Assembly (NCBI RefSeq): GCF_900129405.1
Contig: NZ_FQVQ01000001.1
Location: 434,001-498,000 of the forward strand
Length of the DNA: 64,000 nucleotides
Direction of reading: 5' to 3'
From: Flavobacterium fontis
GTDB lineage: Bacteria; Bacteroidota; Bacteroidia; Flavobacteriales; Flavobacteriaceae
Shown here piece after piece: positions 51,114 through 59,721 of this stretch (its first letter is position 1; every line of letters begins with the position of its first letter). The translations under genes and the position numbers were made by a program. Below the pieces are notes generated by a model. It made no database searches. It was not told where the DNA came from and saw only the letters and a list, made by a program, of their open reading frames with translations.

Positions 51114-51212
51114 ATGGACAAAATAATAAAAGGAGGGAAAATTGTTAAAGATTGTCTATTCTTACCTGTAAATGGAACCATAAAATCTAAAAAATTACAA
51201 GTGAATGAATGA
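51114..51212 (+). pseudogene. Remnant of a toxin C-terminal end
   Basis: Thirty-two codons from the ATG at 51114 (MDKIIKGGKIVKDCLFLPVN, then GTIKSKKLQVNE) end in a stop that overlaps the start of the next gene as ATGAATGA. In-frame codons run back to 51069 (after a stop at 51066) without a core repeat. This looks like the tail of a decayed toxin module whose immunity gene is 51205-51414. Confidence 0.4.
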
Positions 51213-51414
51213 TATTTTTAGAACAGAAAAAGAGTTTTATATTATTGTCTTTCTTTTTACAGTTACACTTTTACTAGTAATTTATTTAATTAGAAAAACA
51301 TTTTTAAGACTAAGAAAGTTAGACAAAGATGAATTAATTAAAGAAAGAGATAAATCATTAAATAAATCTAGTAAATCTAATATAGTGAAAATGATATTAG
51401 ATTTATTTTCTTAA
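51205..51414 (+). CDS. Small single-pass membrane protein, orphan immunity candidate
   Basis: A 69-residue protein with one strong membrane helix (EFYIIVFLFTVTLLLVIYLI at about 10-29) and a basic, lysine-rich cytoplasmic tail (LKDELIKERDKSLNKSSKS type). It overlaps the end of the toxin remnant by 8 bp, as immunity genes do. No family is recognised. Confidence 0.5.
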   Translation: MNDIFRTEKEFYIIVFLFTVTLLLVIYLIRKTFLRLRKLDKDELIKERDKSLNKSSKSNIVKMILDLFS

Positions 51415-51861
51415 ATTATTTTCATAAAATGACAGATAATAAGCTTAAAAAACCTTGCATTTTGTCTGGTTTTTTAGCTTTATAATTACAAAATTTACTC
51501 TTTCCCCTGCTCCCACGCGAAATCCCGATAGCGCTGATTTTCAATGCGTGCCAGCATTAATAAAAAAGCAAAAACTACATTTTTAAGTGAAGTTTTTTTA
51601 CTTTTGAGAAATACGTTACATGCCAATTTAAGAGTATTAGCAAGGATTGCCCCCGAAGCTTTAACCGAACAGACGAAGTAAATCCGCCCTGTCGGGTTTT
51701 TTTAAATTTGATGTTAATATCGTAAATGACACTTAGGTGGTTTTATAAAGGTTAGGCATAGTAAGAGTGGGCTTTACTGGAGTTCAAATTTTTTTAAATA
51801 TAAATATAGATAGTGATTTGGGGATAGATGTGTCTTATTGGAAATCAATGAAAAAATAATT
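51415..51861. other. Spacer of the array with hairpin and linker repeats
   Basis: A gap of about 450 bp. It contains a possible terminator at 51433-51475 (AAAAAACC... GGTTTTTTAGC). A degenerate copy of the linker sequence (GAAATCCCGATAGCGCTGAT, then CGTGCCAGCATTAA) lies at 51521-51560, and the AAAACTAC...GAAGTTTTTTT terminator repeat at 51570-51600. The remainder to 51861 shows nothing gene-like. Confidence 0.5.
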
Positions 51862-52509
51862 ATGAAATTAAAAATTTACTTTGGCATAGTACTCATTTCT
51901 TTTTTTTCTTGTGTAAAAGAAAATAAATTTTCAAAAGTTGAGGAATCAATTCCATGTGTTGAGTGTTTTAAAAGGGAACTGGTTTTTGAAAAATTGAATT
52001 ATTACACAAAAAACAATTTTATTTGTAACCAATACGGCACAAAAAATATTGATGAAAAAAGAAAGAAGAACGTCTATGTTTATTTTTCAGATAAAAACTT
52101 TGATTTTTATGCATATGAAAATAACACAAGAATAATTTTTGACAAAAAAATGAAAATTTGGATGGCAATAAGTTCAAATGGATACTCAGGTTTTGAATAT
52201 AATAATAAGAAGAATAGGTATATAAGTTTTTATTTTCTTGATGAAAATTTAACGCCATTATGTCATATAAACCAAGCTTTTGACGTTTCAATTTTTATCG
52301 ATGATAAAAAAAATAAAAAATTGAGAGAGTATGTTATCAAAATTGATGATATAGAAAAAATCAAATTAGAGAGTGTTTCATATGAACAAATATTGCTATT
52401 GCACTCCAAATTAATTAAGAAAGAATACAAAATTGTTAAAGAAAAAACCAACATGTATTTAGATACGTTTTATAAAGATCAACCTTTATGGACAGTTTTT
52501 TATCATTAA
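51862..52509 (+). CDS. Lipoprotein, orphan immunity candidate
   Basis: A 215-residue lipoprotein from the ATG at 51862 (MKLKIYFGIVLISFFSCVKE, lipobox cysteine after FFS). The mature part is Lys/Asn/Tyr-rich and of very low GC, like the other immunity-like genes of the array. No Rhs core or recognisable toxin precedes it; it may be a survivor of a lost module. The next toxin remnant starts directly after its stop codon. A TTG at 51838 is an alternative start, but it precedes a normal lipoprotein signal and is not used. Confidence 0.55.
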   Translation: MKLKIYFGIVLISFFSCVKENKFSKVEESIPCVECFKRELVFEKLNYYTKNNFICNQYGTKNIDEKRKKNVYVYFSDKNFDFYAYENNTRIIFDKKMKIWMAISSNGYSGFEYNNKKNRYISFYFLDENLTPLCHINQAFDVSIFIDDKKNKKLREYVIKIDDIEKIKLESVSYEQILLLHSKLIKKEYKIVKEKTNMYLDTFYKDQPLWTVFYH

Positions 52510-52732
52510 AGAACTTCAATGGCGAATTTGCAACATTGATGGTATGATTGCAGCCGATGCGTCACACGAAGCTATACATGCAGCCGACGAAACAAATATT
52601 ATGCAATTTATGCATAATTAAAAATTAGGTACAAAATATGATACGGAAAAAGAACCTAAAGAAGTTGAAGATAAAGTTTTGAAACAACTTATTGAGAAAC
52701 AAGAAATAAAGGAAGAAACGCCTAAAAATTAG
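52510..52732 (+). pseudogene. Decayed HExxH metallopeptidase toxin tail
   Basis: From the ATG at 52544 the frame reads MIAADASHEAIHAADETNIM and continues past an in-frame TAA at 52619 to KYDTEKEPKEVEDKVLKQLI, ending at a stop at 52730. The HEAIH zinc motif and the closing helix are typical of Rhs-type metallopeptidase toxins. The preceding bases encode NFNGEFATL one frame away, so a frameshift plus a stop have disabled it. The immunity candidate 52735-53172 follows immediately. Confidence 0.5.
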
Positions 52733-52734
52733 AA

Positions 52735-53172
52735 ATGATGAAATTTTTTACACTGTTTTTTTTATCTATTGTTTTTAGCTCTCAAATGAAAGCTCAATTA
52801 CTAGATATTGAATTGGATAAATACAGTAATATTATTTGTGATTCTTTAAAAAAATTTAATGAAATTGATTCTTCTCGAACGTGTGTAGAAATTAAACAAT
52901 TAATGTATTCTAGGAAAATTAAATTAAATGTAGGTACTGTAAGTTATTATGAAATTGGTTTAACCGTTAGTCACGGATATAAATACTTAGGAATTTTTGA
53001 TGGTAAAATTTTTAAAATTTTAAAGAGTAAAGATTTTACCGAAGATTATTTAGAAATTATTAAACCTTTTTTAACAAAAAAAGATAAAACGGATTTAAAT
53101 AGCTTTTATTTTTTTTGGACTGAAATAAAAGAACTATATGATTATAATATAAATCCCCCTTGGAAAAAATAG
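52735..53172 (+). CDS. Exported immunity candidate of the decayed metallopeptidase module
   Basis: A 145-residue protein with a signal peptide (MMKFFTLFFLSIVFSSQMKA, cut before Q) and a helical/beta mature part with no lipobox. It follows the toxin remnant by 2 bp and precedes a good terminator. Low GC and lack of homology to housekeeping families are typical of array immunity genes. Confidence 0.55.
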   Translation: MMKFFTLFFLSIVFSSQMKAQLLDIELDKYSNIICDSLKKFNEIDSSRTCVEIKQLMYSRKIKLNVGTVSYYEIGLTVSHGYKYLGIFDGKIFKILKSKDFTEDYLEIIKPFLTKKDKTDLNSFYFFWTEIKELYDYNINPPWKK

Positions 53173-53174
53173 TT

Positions 53175-53206
53175 ACAAGCCTTGCAGAGAGGCAGGGCTT
53201 GTTTTT
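53175..53206 (+). terminator. Terminator after the immunity candidate at 52735
   Basis: ACAAGCC at 53175-53181 pairs with GGCTTGT at 53196-53202, with inner TGC/GCA pairing, and then runs into a T stretch. Confidence 0.7.
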
Positions 53207-53211
53207 ATTTA

Positions 53212-53617
53212 CCCCCGCTCCCGCGCGAAATGAAATTCGACGAACCCAGCTCCGCAAAGTGTTCATTTGACGCACAATGCTCTGCATCCCGATAGCTATC
53301 GGGACCCGACTTTGCGGAACAAATGAACCTAAAAATCCAATAGCGGATTTACAATCCGTGCCAGCATTAAGGCAGATGCCGACGGTTTTGCCTACCAATT
53401 TTTCTTAAATTTACCTTTTGGAGAAATCGAAGATTAATCGAACACCACAGAAAATAAGAGCAAAGTGAGATACACCATGGCCGAGCAACGCGGACAACAC
53501 TACTACAACAGCCCCTATAAGTTTAACGGGAAAGAACTCGATGAAGAAACAGGGCTATACTATTACGGCGCTCGATACTATGACCCAAAAGTGAGTATTT
53601 GGTTGAGTGTGGATCCG
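53212..53617 (+). repeat. Array repeat R1: linker plus Rhs core
   Basis: The linker at 53212-53371 (CCCGCTCCCGCGCGAAATGA and onward, including an ATAGCTATCGGG hairpin) is about 95 percent like the one at 54932-55089. The core at 53375-53617 carries ADGFAYQFFLNLPFGEIED, a TAA, and then MAEQRGQHYYNSPYKFNGKE. All five full cores contain the same in-frame TAA. Confidence 0.85.
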
Positions 53618-54466
53618 TTGGCTGAGAAGTATATAGGTATATCTCCGTACGCTTTTTGTGCACAAAACCCTATTGTAAATAAAGAGATTGATGGGAGATA
53701 TTTTATTTTTGTTCCAGGTTTAGGTTATAGTACACAATCAGGATATAATAATTCTCCATGCGTTTCGGCTTATGGAAGTATGGTCGATGATTTTGATAGA
53801 AATAGAGGAGGATTAGGTGGTGCAACAGTTAATGGTTCAAGAGGTGGTCAAAGTAGTTTAGGTAATAGATTTCATGATGGTCTTTATGTATCGTGGTGGG
53901 GTTCAAGTGTAAGAGGTAATATAAGAAATGATTACAGAGCAATGAATATTATAAACCATGTTGCAGATAATTATTCAAGAGTAAGAGAAGCTGGAGATAA
54001 TTTTGATGTAATGGCAACTAGCCAAGGAACAGTATCAACTGCACAACCCATGGTTGCAATGTTAAGTAATCCTACAGATTTTGGACTTCCCGAAGATTTT
54101 CATTTAGATAATGTTTATATGGCAGGTAGTATGGTTGATCCAAATTCTGAATTAGGGCAAACACTACAATCGTTTGCCTATAATGGGAAAATTGGTAATT
54201 TACAGTATGTTTCAGCACCAGGAGATACAATTGAAGGGACAGGTAGCACGAGTCGTGATGGTGTTTTCGGAAACGCTAATAAGTTTATAAAAATGGTATC
54301 TGGAGAATTAAAAGCCTCATCTAGTGCTAAAAAGCAAGGTACAACATATACTCCAATTCATACTCATGTAAGAGCTGCCGAAAATTTACCAAATAATCCA
54401 TCTAGTGGATGTTCAACATCAGCATGTGAAGTTAGGCAAGCCATACAATCAACATATAAAGAATAA
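53477..54466 (+). CDS. Rhs-core-tipped toxin, module 1: alpha/beta-hydrolase-like domain
   Basis: A 329-residue protein. Residues 1-70 are the Rhs repeat-associated core (MAEQRGQHYYNSPYKFNGKE, LYYYGARYYDPKVSIWLSVDP, SPYAFCAQNP). From about 70 on the sequence is unique to this module: FIFVPGLGYSTQSGY, and a nucleophile-elbow-like VMATSQGTVSTAQ (ATSQGT, Ser flanked by small residues), which suggest a lipase or esterase-like alpha/beta hydrolase. Later histidines (TPIHTHVRAAE) could complete the site. Expected activity on membrane lipids is inference. A GTG at 53465 is an alternative start 4 codons upstream. An envelope lipoprotein gene follows. Confidence 0.7.
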   Translation: MAEQRGQHYYNSPYKFNGKELDEETGLYYYGARYYDPKVSIWLSVDPLAEKYIGISPYAFCAQNPIVNKEIDGRYFIFVPGLGYSTQSGYNNSPCVSAYGSMVDDFDRNRGGLGGATVNGSRGGQSSLGNRFHDGLYVSWWGSSVRGNIRNDYRAMNIINHVADNYSRVREAGDNFDVMATSQGTVSTAQPMVAMLSNPTDFGLPEDFHLDNVYMAGSMVDPNSELGQTLQSFAYNGKIGNLQYVSAPGDTIEGTGSTSRDGVFGNANKFIKMVSGELKASSSAKKQGTTYTPIHTHVRAAENLPNNPSSGCSTSACEVRQAIQSTYKE

Positions 54467-54470
54467 TAAG

Positions 54471-54920
54471 ATGAATAAGTCAATTAGTTTGTTGTTGTTG
54501 TTGTTGTTAATTTTATTAAGTTCTTGTAAAAGTCAAAATTTTGTAAAAAAAATAAAAGACAATAAGAATAAATCAGAAATAGTTGCATTTAAAGATTATT
54601 TGCAAAGAATAAATATTATGAATGATTTTAAAGAATATAGTATTAATAATTATCCTAACAATGATACTATAATAAAAAAGTTTATCCAAAAATATAACAT
54701 TCAAACTATATATGTTAAGCCATGTTTGAATAAAAACAAAACATCTCAACCATATGATCATTTTCAAAACTGTGGAAATATTATTGAGTTAAGGTATGGT
54801 ATTCCTATAATTTCAACGGAACATTCAATAATTTTTGACTATTCAGAAGACGGCTTAAAATTAAAAGAGCATATCAATGAGAAAAAACATAAAATAGCAG
54901 ATGGAGTATTTCTTTTTTAA
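54471..54920 (+). CDS. Lipoprotein immunity candidate, module 1
   Basis: A 149-residue lipoprotein from the ATG at 54471 (MNKSISLLLLLLLILLSSCK, lipobox LSSC). The mature part is very rich in Lys, Asn and Ile. It begins 4 bp after the module 1 toxin and is the only gene before the next core repeat, so it is the likely cognate immunity protein, anchored in the envelope where a lipase-like toxin would act. An upstream in-frame start at 54405 lies within the toxin and is rejected. Confidence 0.6.
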   Translation: MNKSISLLLLLLLILLSSCKSQNFVKKIKDNKNKSEIVAFKDYLQRINIMNDFKEYSINNYPNNDTIIKKFIQKYNIQTIYVKPCLNKNKTSQPYDHFQNCGNIIELRYGIPIISTEHSIIFDYSEDGLKLKEHINEKKHKIADGVFLF

Positions 54921-54931
54921 AATAATAATGC

Positions 54932-55272
54932 CCCCGCTCCCGCGCGAAATGAAATTCGACGAACCCAGCTCCGCAAAGTATTCATTTGATGCACAATGCT
55001 CCGCATCCCGATAGCTATCGGGACCCGACTTTTCGGAACAAATGAACCTAAAATCCAATAGCGGATTTACAATCCGTGCCAGCATTAAGACTGATGCCGA
55101 CGGTTTTGCCTACCAATTTTTCTTAAATTTACCTTTTGGAGAAATCGAAGATTAATCGAACACCACAGAAAATAAGAGCAAAGTGAGATACACCATGGCC
55201 GAGCAACGCGGACAACATTATTACAACAGCCTATACAAGTTTAACGGGAAAGAACTCGATGAAGAAACAGGA
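54932..55272 (+). repeat. Array repeat R2: linker plus Rhs core
   Basis: The linker at 54932-55089 is about 95 percent identical to that of R1. The core begins at 55093 and stays close to the others until about 55272, then diverges: RYFDPRTSIWLSVDPEFARY replaces the usual end, so the recombination junction lies earlier here. Confidence 0.8.
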
Positions 55273-56047
55273 TTGTATTATTATGGGGCAAGGTACTTTG
55301 ATCCTCGTACTTCGATATGGTTATCCGTTGATCCAGAATTTGCTAGATATCCAAACGCTTCTCCATATAATTACTGTTTACAAAATCCAATAAATGCTAT
55401 AGATCCTGATGGGAGAGCGGTCGCCAAACCACCTTTAAAAGGGACTAAAGAGTTTAATGATTTTGTTAATGATGTAGTTAAAAAAAATAGTTCTCCTGTG
55501 AAATTGGAGTGATAAAGATGGTACTTGGCGTTATGATGCTAAAAAACAATCTTGGATAGGAATTGATGAAAGTAAAGGGAATAATATTAGTTTTAATAAA
55601 AAAATTATTTCTGACGATGCAAATAAAACAGCTTCAGCTGTAAGTACGGGTTCTGGAGTAAAAGATTTATTAATAGAAGGAGCAGTTGCTCAAAGTAGTA
55701 ATACAAAAATTTATAACGTTACTGATGATATTGTATCAGCAACTTCAGGAGTTGGGGTTGCTAAATATTTAAAATATTCTAAAGGAGCCGGAGTTCTTTT
55801 AGGAGCTGTAGGCACAGCGTATAGTACAAATGAAGCAATAAAACAGTATCAATCCGGTGGTATGAACGAAGTGATGGAACATAGAGATGGACTTGATGCA
55901 ACTGTTGGAGCTGTAGGCTTAGGAGCAACTGCTTTAATAACTTTAGGTATAATAAGTAATCCTGTCGGTTGGAGTATTGGTATTGGATGTCTGGCTTATG
56001 GAGCAGGATGCTTAATATACGAAGCAGTAACTGAAGAAAAAAAGTAA
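55195..56047 (+). pseudogene. Rhs-core-tipped toxin, module 2: membrane-active-like domain, frameshifted
   Basis: The first 105 codons from the ATG at 55195 give the Rhs core and SPYNYCLQNPINAIDPDGRA, then the frame stops at 55510. The reading frame one base later is open from 55502 to 56047 and continues sensibly: PVK, then WSDKDGTWRYDAKK. One extra T near 55504 (AAATTGG instead of AAATGG) accounts for the break. The distal part has glycine-rich hydrophobic stretches (VGVAKYLKYSKGAGVLLGAV, GAVGLGATALITLGIISN, SIGIGCLAYGAGCLIYEAV) that suggest insertion into membranes. Its immunity partner is a polytopic membrane protein, which fits. Confidence 0.65.
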
Positions 56048-56051
56048 GATT

Positions 56052-56474
56052 ATGAAGTTCTATTATATTTTATTTTCGGATGCTATAAACAAAATTTTGA
56101 CTGTTGAAAAGAGTAAAGATTTGTGGAAGTTTTACACACTTATCTTTATTTCATTTGCAATGGGATTAAATTTACTTATGCTAAAATTTATTTATTTTGA
56201 ATTAAATTCATCTAAAGAATATACAATTTTAACCAATCTTAACATTACAGGTTTTCAAAAGATTGATGGTATTTTGACATATTTTACGTTTCATTTGTTT
56301 CCATTTTTGATATTAAATTATTTTTTGATTTTTTATAAAGACAAATACAAAGAGATTATAGTAAAATACAAACATTATAATGGAAAATTAATTGGTTGGT
56401 ATTATGCTATTTCCTTTTTCTTTTTTCCTTTATTGTTTATTATGGGAGTTGTAAAGTATTATTTTTTTAGATGA
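56052..56474 (+). CDS. Polytopic membrane immunity candidate, module 2
   Basis: A 140-residue protein with about three strong membrane helices (LIFISFAMGLNLLMLKFIYF, YFTFHLFPFLILNYFLIFY, ISFFFFPLLFIMGVVKYYFF). It follows the module 2 toxin by 4 bp. A membrane immunity protein is expected for a membrane-depolarising or pore-forming toxin. Confidence 0.6.
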   Translation: MKFYYILFSDAINKILTVEKSKDLWKFYTLIFISFAMGLNLLMLKFIYFELNSSKEYTILTNLNITGFQKIDGILTYFTFHLFPFLILNYFLIFYKDKYKEIIVKYKHYNGKLIGWYYAISFFFFPLLFIMGVVKYYFFR

Positions 56475-56503
56475 TACAAAATGTAAGCAACAATAATTGA
56501 CCC

Positions 56504-56938
56504 CGATAGCGCGGATTTACTATCCGTGCCAACATTAATAAAAAGCAAAAACTACATTTTTTAAGTGTAGTTTTTTTATTTTTAGAATTAGGTTACGTGC
56601 CAACTTTCCCTAGTCGCCCAATAGATTGATAGTGGGGGAAATTGTCCGTTTCCAAGTTGCCCCGACCATTTGGGGACTAGCTCAGCCATTACTGATGCCG
56701 ACGGTTTTGCCTACCAATTTTTCTTAAATTTACCTTTTGGAGAAATCGAAGATTAATCGAACACCACTGAAAATAAGAGCAAAGTGAGATACACCATGGC
56801 CGAGCAACGCGGACAACACTACTATAACAGCCCCTATAAGTTTAACGGGAAAGAACTCGATGAAGAAACAGGGCTGTACTATTATGGCGCTCGGTACTTT
56901 GACCCAAAAGTGAGTATTTGGTTGAGTGTTGACCCGTT
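56504..56938 (+). repeat. Array repeat R3: linker, terminator and Rhs core
   Basis: A short linker at 56504-56540 (CCCGATAGCGCGGATTTAC and CGTGCCAACATTAA) is followed by the AAAACTAC/GTAGTTTT terminator at 56548-56577, a spacer, then the core at 56694-56938, near-identical to R1, R4 and R5. The spacer resembles the one after the last module at 61308-61390. Confidence 0.85.
56548..56577 (+). terminator. Array terminator repeat
   Basis: AAAACTAC at 56548-56555 pairs with GTAGTTTT at 56567-56574, then a T-run. The same hairpin occurs at 61279-61307 and, with a mismatch, at 51570-51600. Confidence 0.8.
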
Positions 56939-57694
56939 GGCGGAGAAGTTTCCAAACGTGAGTCCTTATAATTATTGTTTGCAGAATCCAATCAGGTTTA
57001 TTGACCCAGATGGGAAGGCTCCCAAACCGCCTAAGCTTTCAGGAGTTACTAATATTCCAAATGTAATGGCCGGAAATAATTGGATAGATTATAGAACAAA
57101 AGCAATAAAGATAGTAGATGGAAAATAGGTGTTTGGGGAGGTATATCATACCCATATAAAGAAACTTTTTATAGAAGAGGAGAATGTGCAGAATATAGTA
57201 GATTACAAGTGGAGCAAGGAAGTGGAAATTATACAGCGGTAGGAGCGAAAGATAGAATTGATATGTATGTTGATTCAAGAACCGCAGACCAGTCAAGGTA
57301 TAATCTTCAAAAAGGTATAGATACAATTATTGAAAACTTGAATGAAGGTAAATCAGTAATGGCAGGTGTGATGTATGATTCAAAAAAAACAGTACAAGAG
57401 AAAGATTACGCCAATAAATCTACTAATCACTATGTTACTATAGTAGGTATGGGTAGAGATGACCAAGGTGTTTACTTTTCTTATTATGATAATTACAGCA
57501 ATGGCAAAGGCGAAAGCGTAGGAACAGATTTGAAAAACAATAAATTTAGGTTACTGACTGATAGTAAAGGGAATTATTATTTTGCTGATGCTGATAACAA
57601 CATTCCTTTAAATGGAAATCAAAATGTTGAATTAGGAAATAAAGAAAATAAACCTGCTAGATATATATTAACAGAGGTTCGAGATAATGAATAA
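56796..57694 (+). pseudogene. Rhs-core-tipped toxin, module 3: papain-like peptidase/amidase domain, frameshifted
   Basis: The Rhs core runs from the ATG at 56796 through SPYNYCLQNPIRFIDPDGKA to a stop at 57126. Two frames over, KIGVWGGISYPYKETFYRRG and onward stays open to 57694; restoring one missing base near 57117 gives KIVDWKIGVWGG. The distal domain has a Cys in GECAEYSRLQ, a His in STNHYVTIVGMG and an Asp/Asn in YYDNYS, the Cys-His-Asp/Asn layout of papain-like peptidases and peptidoglycan amidases. As assembled, the gene is broken. Confidence 0.65.
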
Positions 57695-58088
57695 ATATAT
57701 GAAAAGTTTATATAAAATAATTTCGTTGTCAGTTATGGCAATTATAACAAGTTGTTCTTCTAAAATTGATGAAAATCAGATAATAGGAAAGTATGAAATA
57801 GATAAAGTTGTTATAAGAGATACGTTAGTTAAAGTTGAAGAATATCGATTGTTAATATTAAATTCTGATAAAACATTTGAGTTAAAGAATTATGATAAAA
57901 AAGAAAATTCTAGAGGTACTTGGAATGCTAAAAACTCTAAAAATGATGATGAGATTGTTATAGAGTTTAATTTTTCAAACCGTAAAATAGAAGGTTTGTT
58001 AAATGGTACTATAATTACTTTTAGTTATCCGAATGATTTGTATCAAGGCAGATATAGCAATTTACTATATGTAAAACTAAATAATTAA
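57687..58088 (+). CDS. Lipoprotein immunity candidate, module 3
   Basis: A 133-residue lipoprotein (MNKYMKSLYKIISLSVMAII followed by TSC lipobox). It overlaps the last codons of the toxin by 8 bp (start within GATAATGAATAA). The mature part has a lipocalin-like strand pattern (IIGKYEIDKVVIRDTLVKVEE, LLNGTIITFSY). A periplasm-facing lipoprotein is what one would expect for protection against a cell-wall amidase. MKSLYK at 57699 is an alternative start. Confidence 0.6.
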   Translation: MNKYMKSLYKIISLSVMAIITSCSSKIDENQIIGKYEIDKVVIRDTLVKVEEYRLLILNSDKTFELKNYDKKENSRGTWNAKNSKNDDEIVIEFNFSNRKIEGLLNGTIITFSYPNDLYQGRYSNLLYVKLNN

Positions 58089-58089
58089 T

Positions 58090-58372
58090 CCGATAGCGCG
58101 GATTTACAACCCGTGCCAGCATTAAGGCAGATGCCGACGGTTTTGCCTACCAATTTTTCTTAAATTTACCTTTTGGAGAAATCGAAGATTAATCGAACAC
58201 CACAGAAAATAAGAGCAAAGTGAGATACACCATGGCCGAGCAACGCGGACAACATTACTACAATAGCCCCTATAAGTTTAACGGGAAAGAACTCGATGAA
58301 GAAACAGGGCTGTACTATTACGGCGCGAGGTACTATAACCCAAAAGTGAGTATTTGGTTGAGTGTTGATCCG
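58090..58372 (+). repeat. Array repeat R4: short linker plus Rhs core
   Basis: The linker CCGATAGCGCGGATTTACAA runs into the core at 58130-58372, which is near-identical to R1, R3 and R5. Confidence 0.85.
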
Positions 58373-59107
58373 CACGCAGAACGTTACCCAAGTTGGTCGC
58401 CTTATAATTTTGTTTTCAATAATCCATTAATTTTTATAGACCCTGATGGAAGAGATCCAATATATGGAAAGAATTTTTGGGGAAATGTTAAGCTGATTGG
58501 TGATGATGGAAAAACAGATGGGAAATCATATCTTGTAAGAGGTGATGTTAAAAAGGATGTCAAAGCTGCTACAAAAGAAGGTCAAAATTATACTGGAGCA
58601 TTAATCGAAGGAAAAAATGTAATGAACATTCCAACAGGTGGAGTAATGGATGATGTTGTAAATTCAGTAAATGATACTGAAAAGTCAGGAAAAGAGAATG
58701 GAGGTCATTCTTTTATAGGCGATGCTAATGCTACAAGATGGGATGAGGGACCAGCAGCACAACCCTACAAAGATCAAGAAGGTAATGAGGGTGCAAGAGC
58801 TCAACTAATAATGTTTAAAATTAATGGGAAGACACAAAAACCTAAAGACGCATCAAATATGGAGTTTTGGTGGCATGTCCATCCAAATGTTACAATAAAC
58901 GGCGTATCGTTAGGGTCATCTAACCCCACTGATCCAGCAGACTTTAATGGTCAAAAGTCAGTACAGTCAATTGGTTTTAAAGGTAATTCTTTTGTAATTG
59001 GTGTTAGAACAGGGACAGTAACCTTTTTTACGGTTGATAGTAAAGGAAATAATAAAATCTTAATGACAGTAAAATATTCTGACTTCAAAAAAATGGGAGG
59101 GAAATAA
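58232..59107 (+). CDS. Rhs-core-tipped toxin, module 4: JAB/MPN-like metallopeptidase domain
   Basis: A 291-residue protein. The Rhs core covers about 1-70 (core, then SPYNFVFNNPLIFIDPDGRD). The unique part ends in a JAB-like domain: EFWWHVHPNVTINGVSLGSS with the HxH of the metal site, followed by NPTDPADFNGQKS, where the usual Ser-x-x-Asp is altered, and strands NSFVIGVRTGTVTFFTVD. The family includes metallopeptidases that cut isopeptide bonds or peptidoglycan stems. The altered serine position makes activity uncertain. Confidence 0.65.
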   Translation: MAEQRGQHYYNSPYKFNGKELDEETGLYYYGARYYNPKVSIWLSVDPHAERYPSWSPYNFVFNNPLIFIDPDGRDPIYGKNFWGNVKLIGDDGKTDGKSYLVRGDVKKDVKAATKEGQNYTGALIEGKNVMNIPTGGVMDDVVNSVNDTEKSGKENGGHSFIGDANATRWDEGPAAQPYKDQEGNEGARAQLIMFKINGKTQKPKDASNMEFWWHVHPNVTINGVSLGSSNPTDPADFNGQKSVQSIGFKGNSFVIGVRTGTVTFFTVDSKGNNKILMTVKYSDFKKMGGK

Positions 59108-59122
59108 TAAACTTTGATACAA

Positions 59123-59620
59123 ATGAGATATACATTTAAAATAGTGATAATTGGTTTTGTAACAATGTTTACATCTTGCTCAACAATGAAACAAGCAATA
59201 TCGAAAAATCAAAAAAACACAAATAAATATATTACTAATCTGCTAAAAAATAACGATAATGTGTTCTATCTTTATTCTACATACTCAACATTTTCAACAG
59301 TTTGGACTTATAGAAGTGATTCGATTGAAATATACAGACTTGCGAAAGGCAAATTAATAAGTAAAGAGATATATAAAAACACAGGAATAAAATCATTTCA
59401 GATACCAACAATTAAAGATTTGAATTCAGATATTGATAAATGTGGTTTGGTATTAGATGGTGATATTATTGGATTTGAATTTGATAAAAATAAACCTGAA
59501 AAAAATCATAATCAGATAACTACAGATATAAAATGTTGCAAAGCTCAAAAATATAAATCTGATTTTCTAAACAAACTTGTTGAAGATATTACCATATACA
59601 AGATGTGGAATATTGAATAA
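59123..59620 (+). CDS. Lipoprotein immunity candidate, module 4
   Basis: A 165-residue lipoprotein from the ATG at 59123 (MRYTFKIVIIGFVTMFTSCS, lipobox FTSC). The mature part is Lys/Asn/Ser-rich. It lies 15 bp after the toxin, followed by a terminator. It resembles other array immunity genes in composition and location rather than in sequence. Confidence 0.6.
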   Translation: MRYTFKIVIIGFVTMFTSCSTMKQAISKNQKNTNKYITNLLKNNDNVFYLYSTYSTFSTVWTYRSDSIEIYRLAKGKLISKEIYKNTGIKSFQIPTIKDLNSDIDKCGLVLDGDIIGFEFDKNKPEKNHNQITTDIKCCKAQKYKSDFLNKLVEDITIYKMWNIE

Positions 59621-59647
59621 ATAAGAATAATTTAAATTTTATAAGCC

Positions 59648-59675
59648 AACAAAGCCCGAGCAATAGGGCTTTGTT
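59648..59675 (+). terminator. Terminator after module 4
   Basis: AACAAAGCCC at 59648-59657 pairs with GGGCTTTGTT at 59666-59675 around an 8-nt loop. Confidence 0.75.
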
Positions 59676-59721
59676 ATTTAGCGTAAGCCAGTTTAGTATT
59701 GGCAGAAGCCAATAAGTTATC

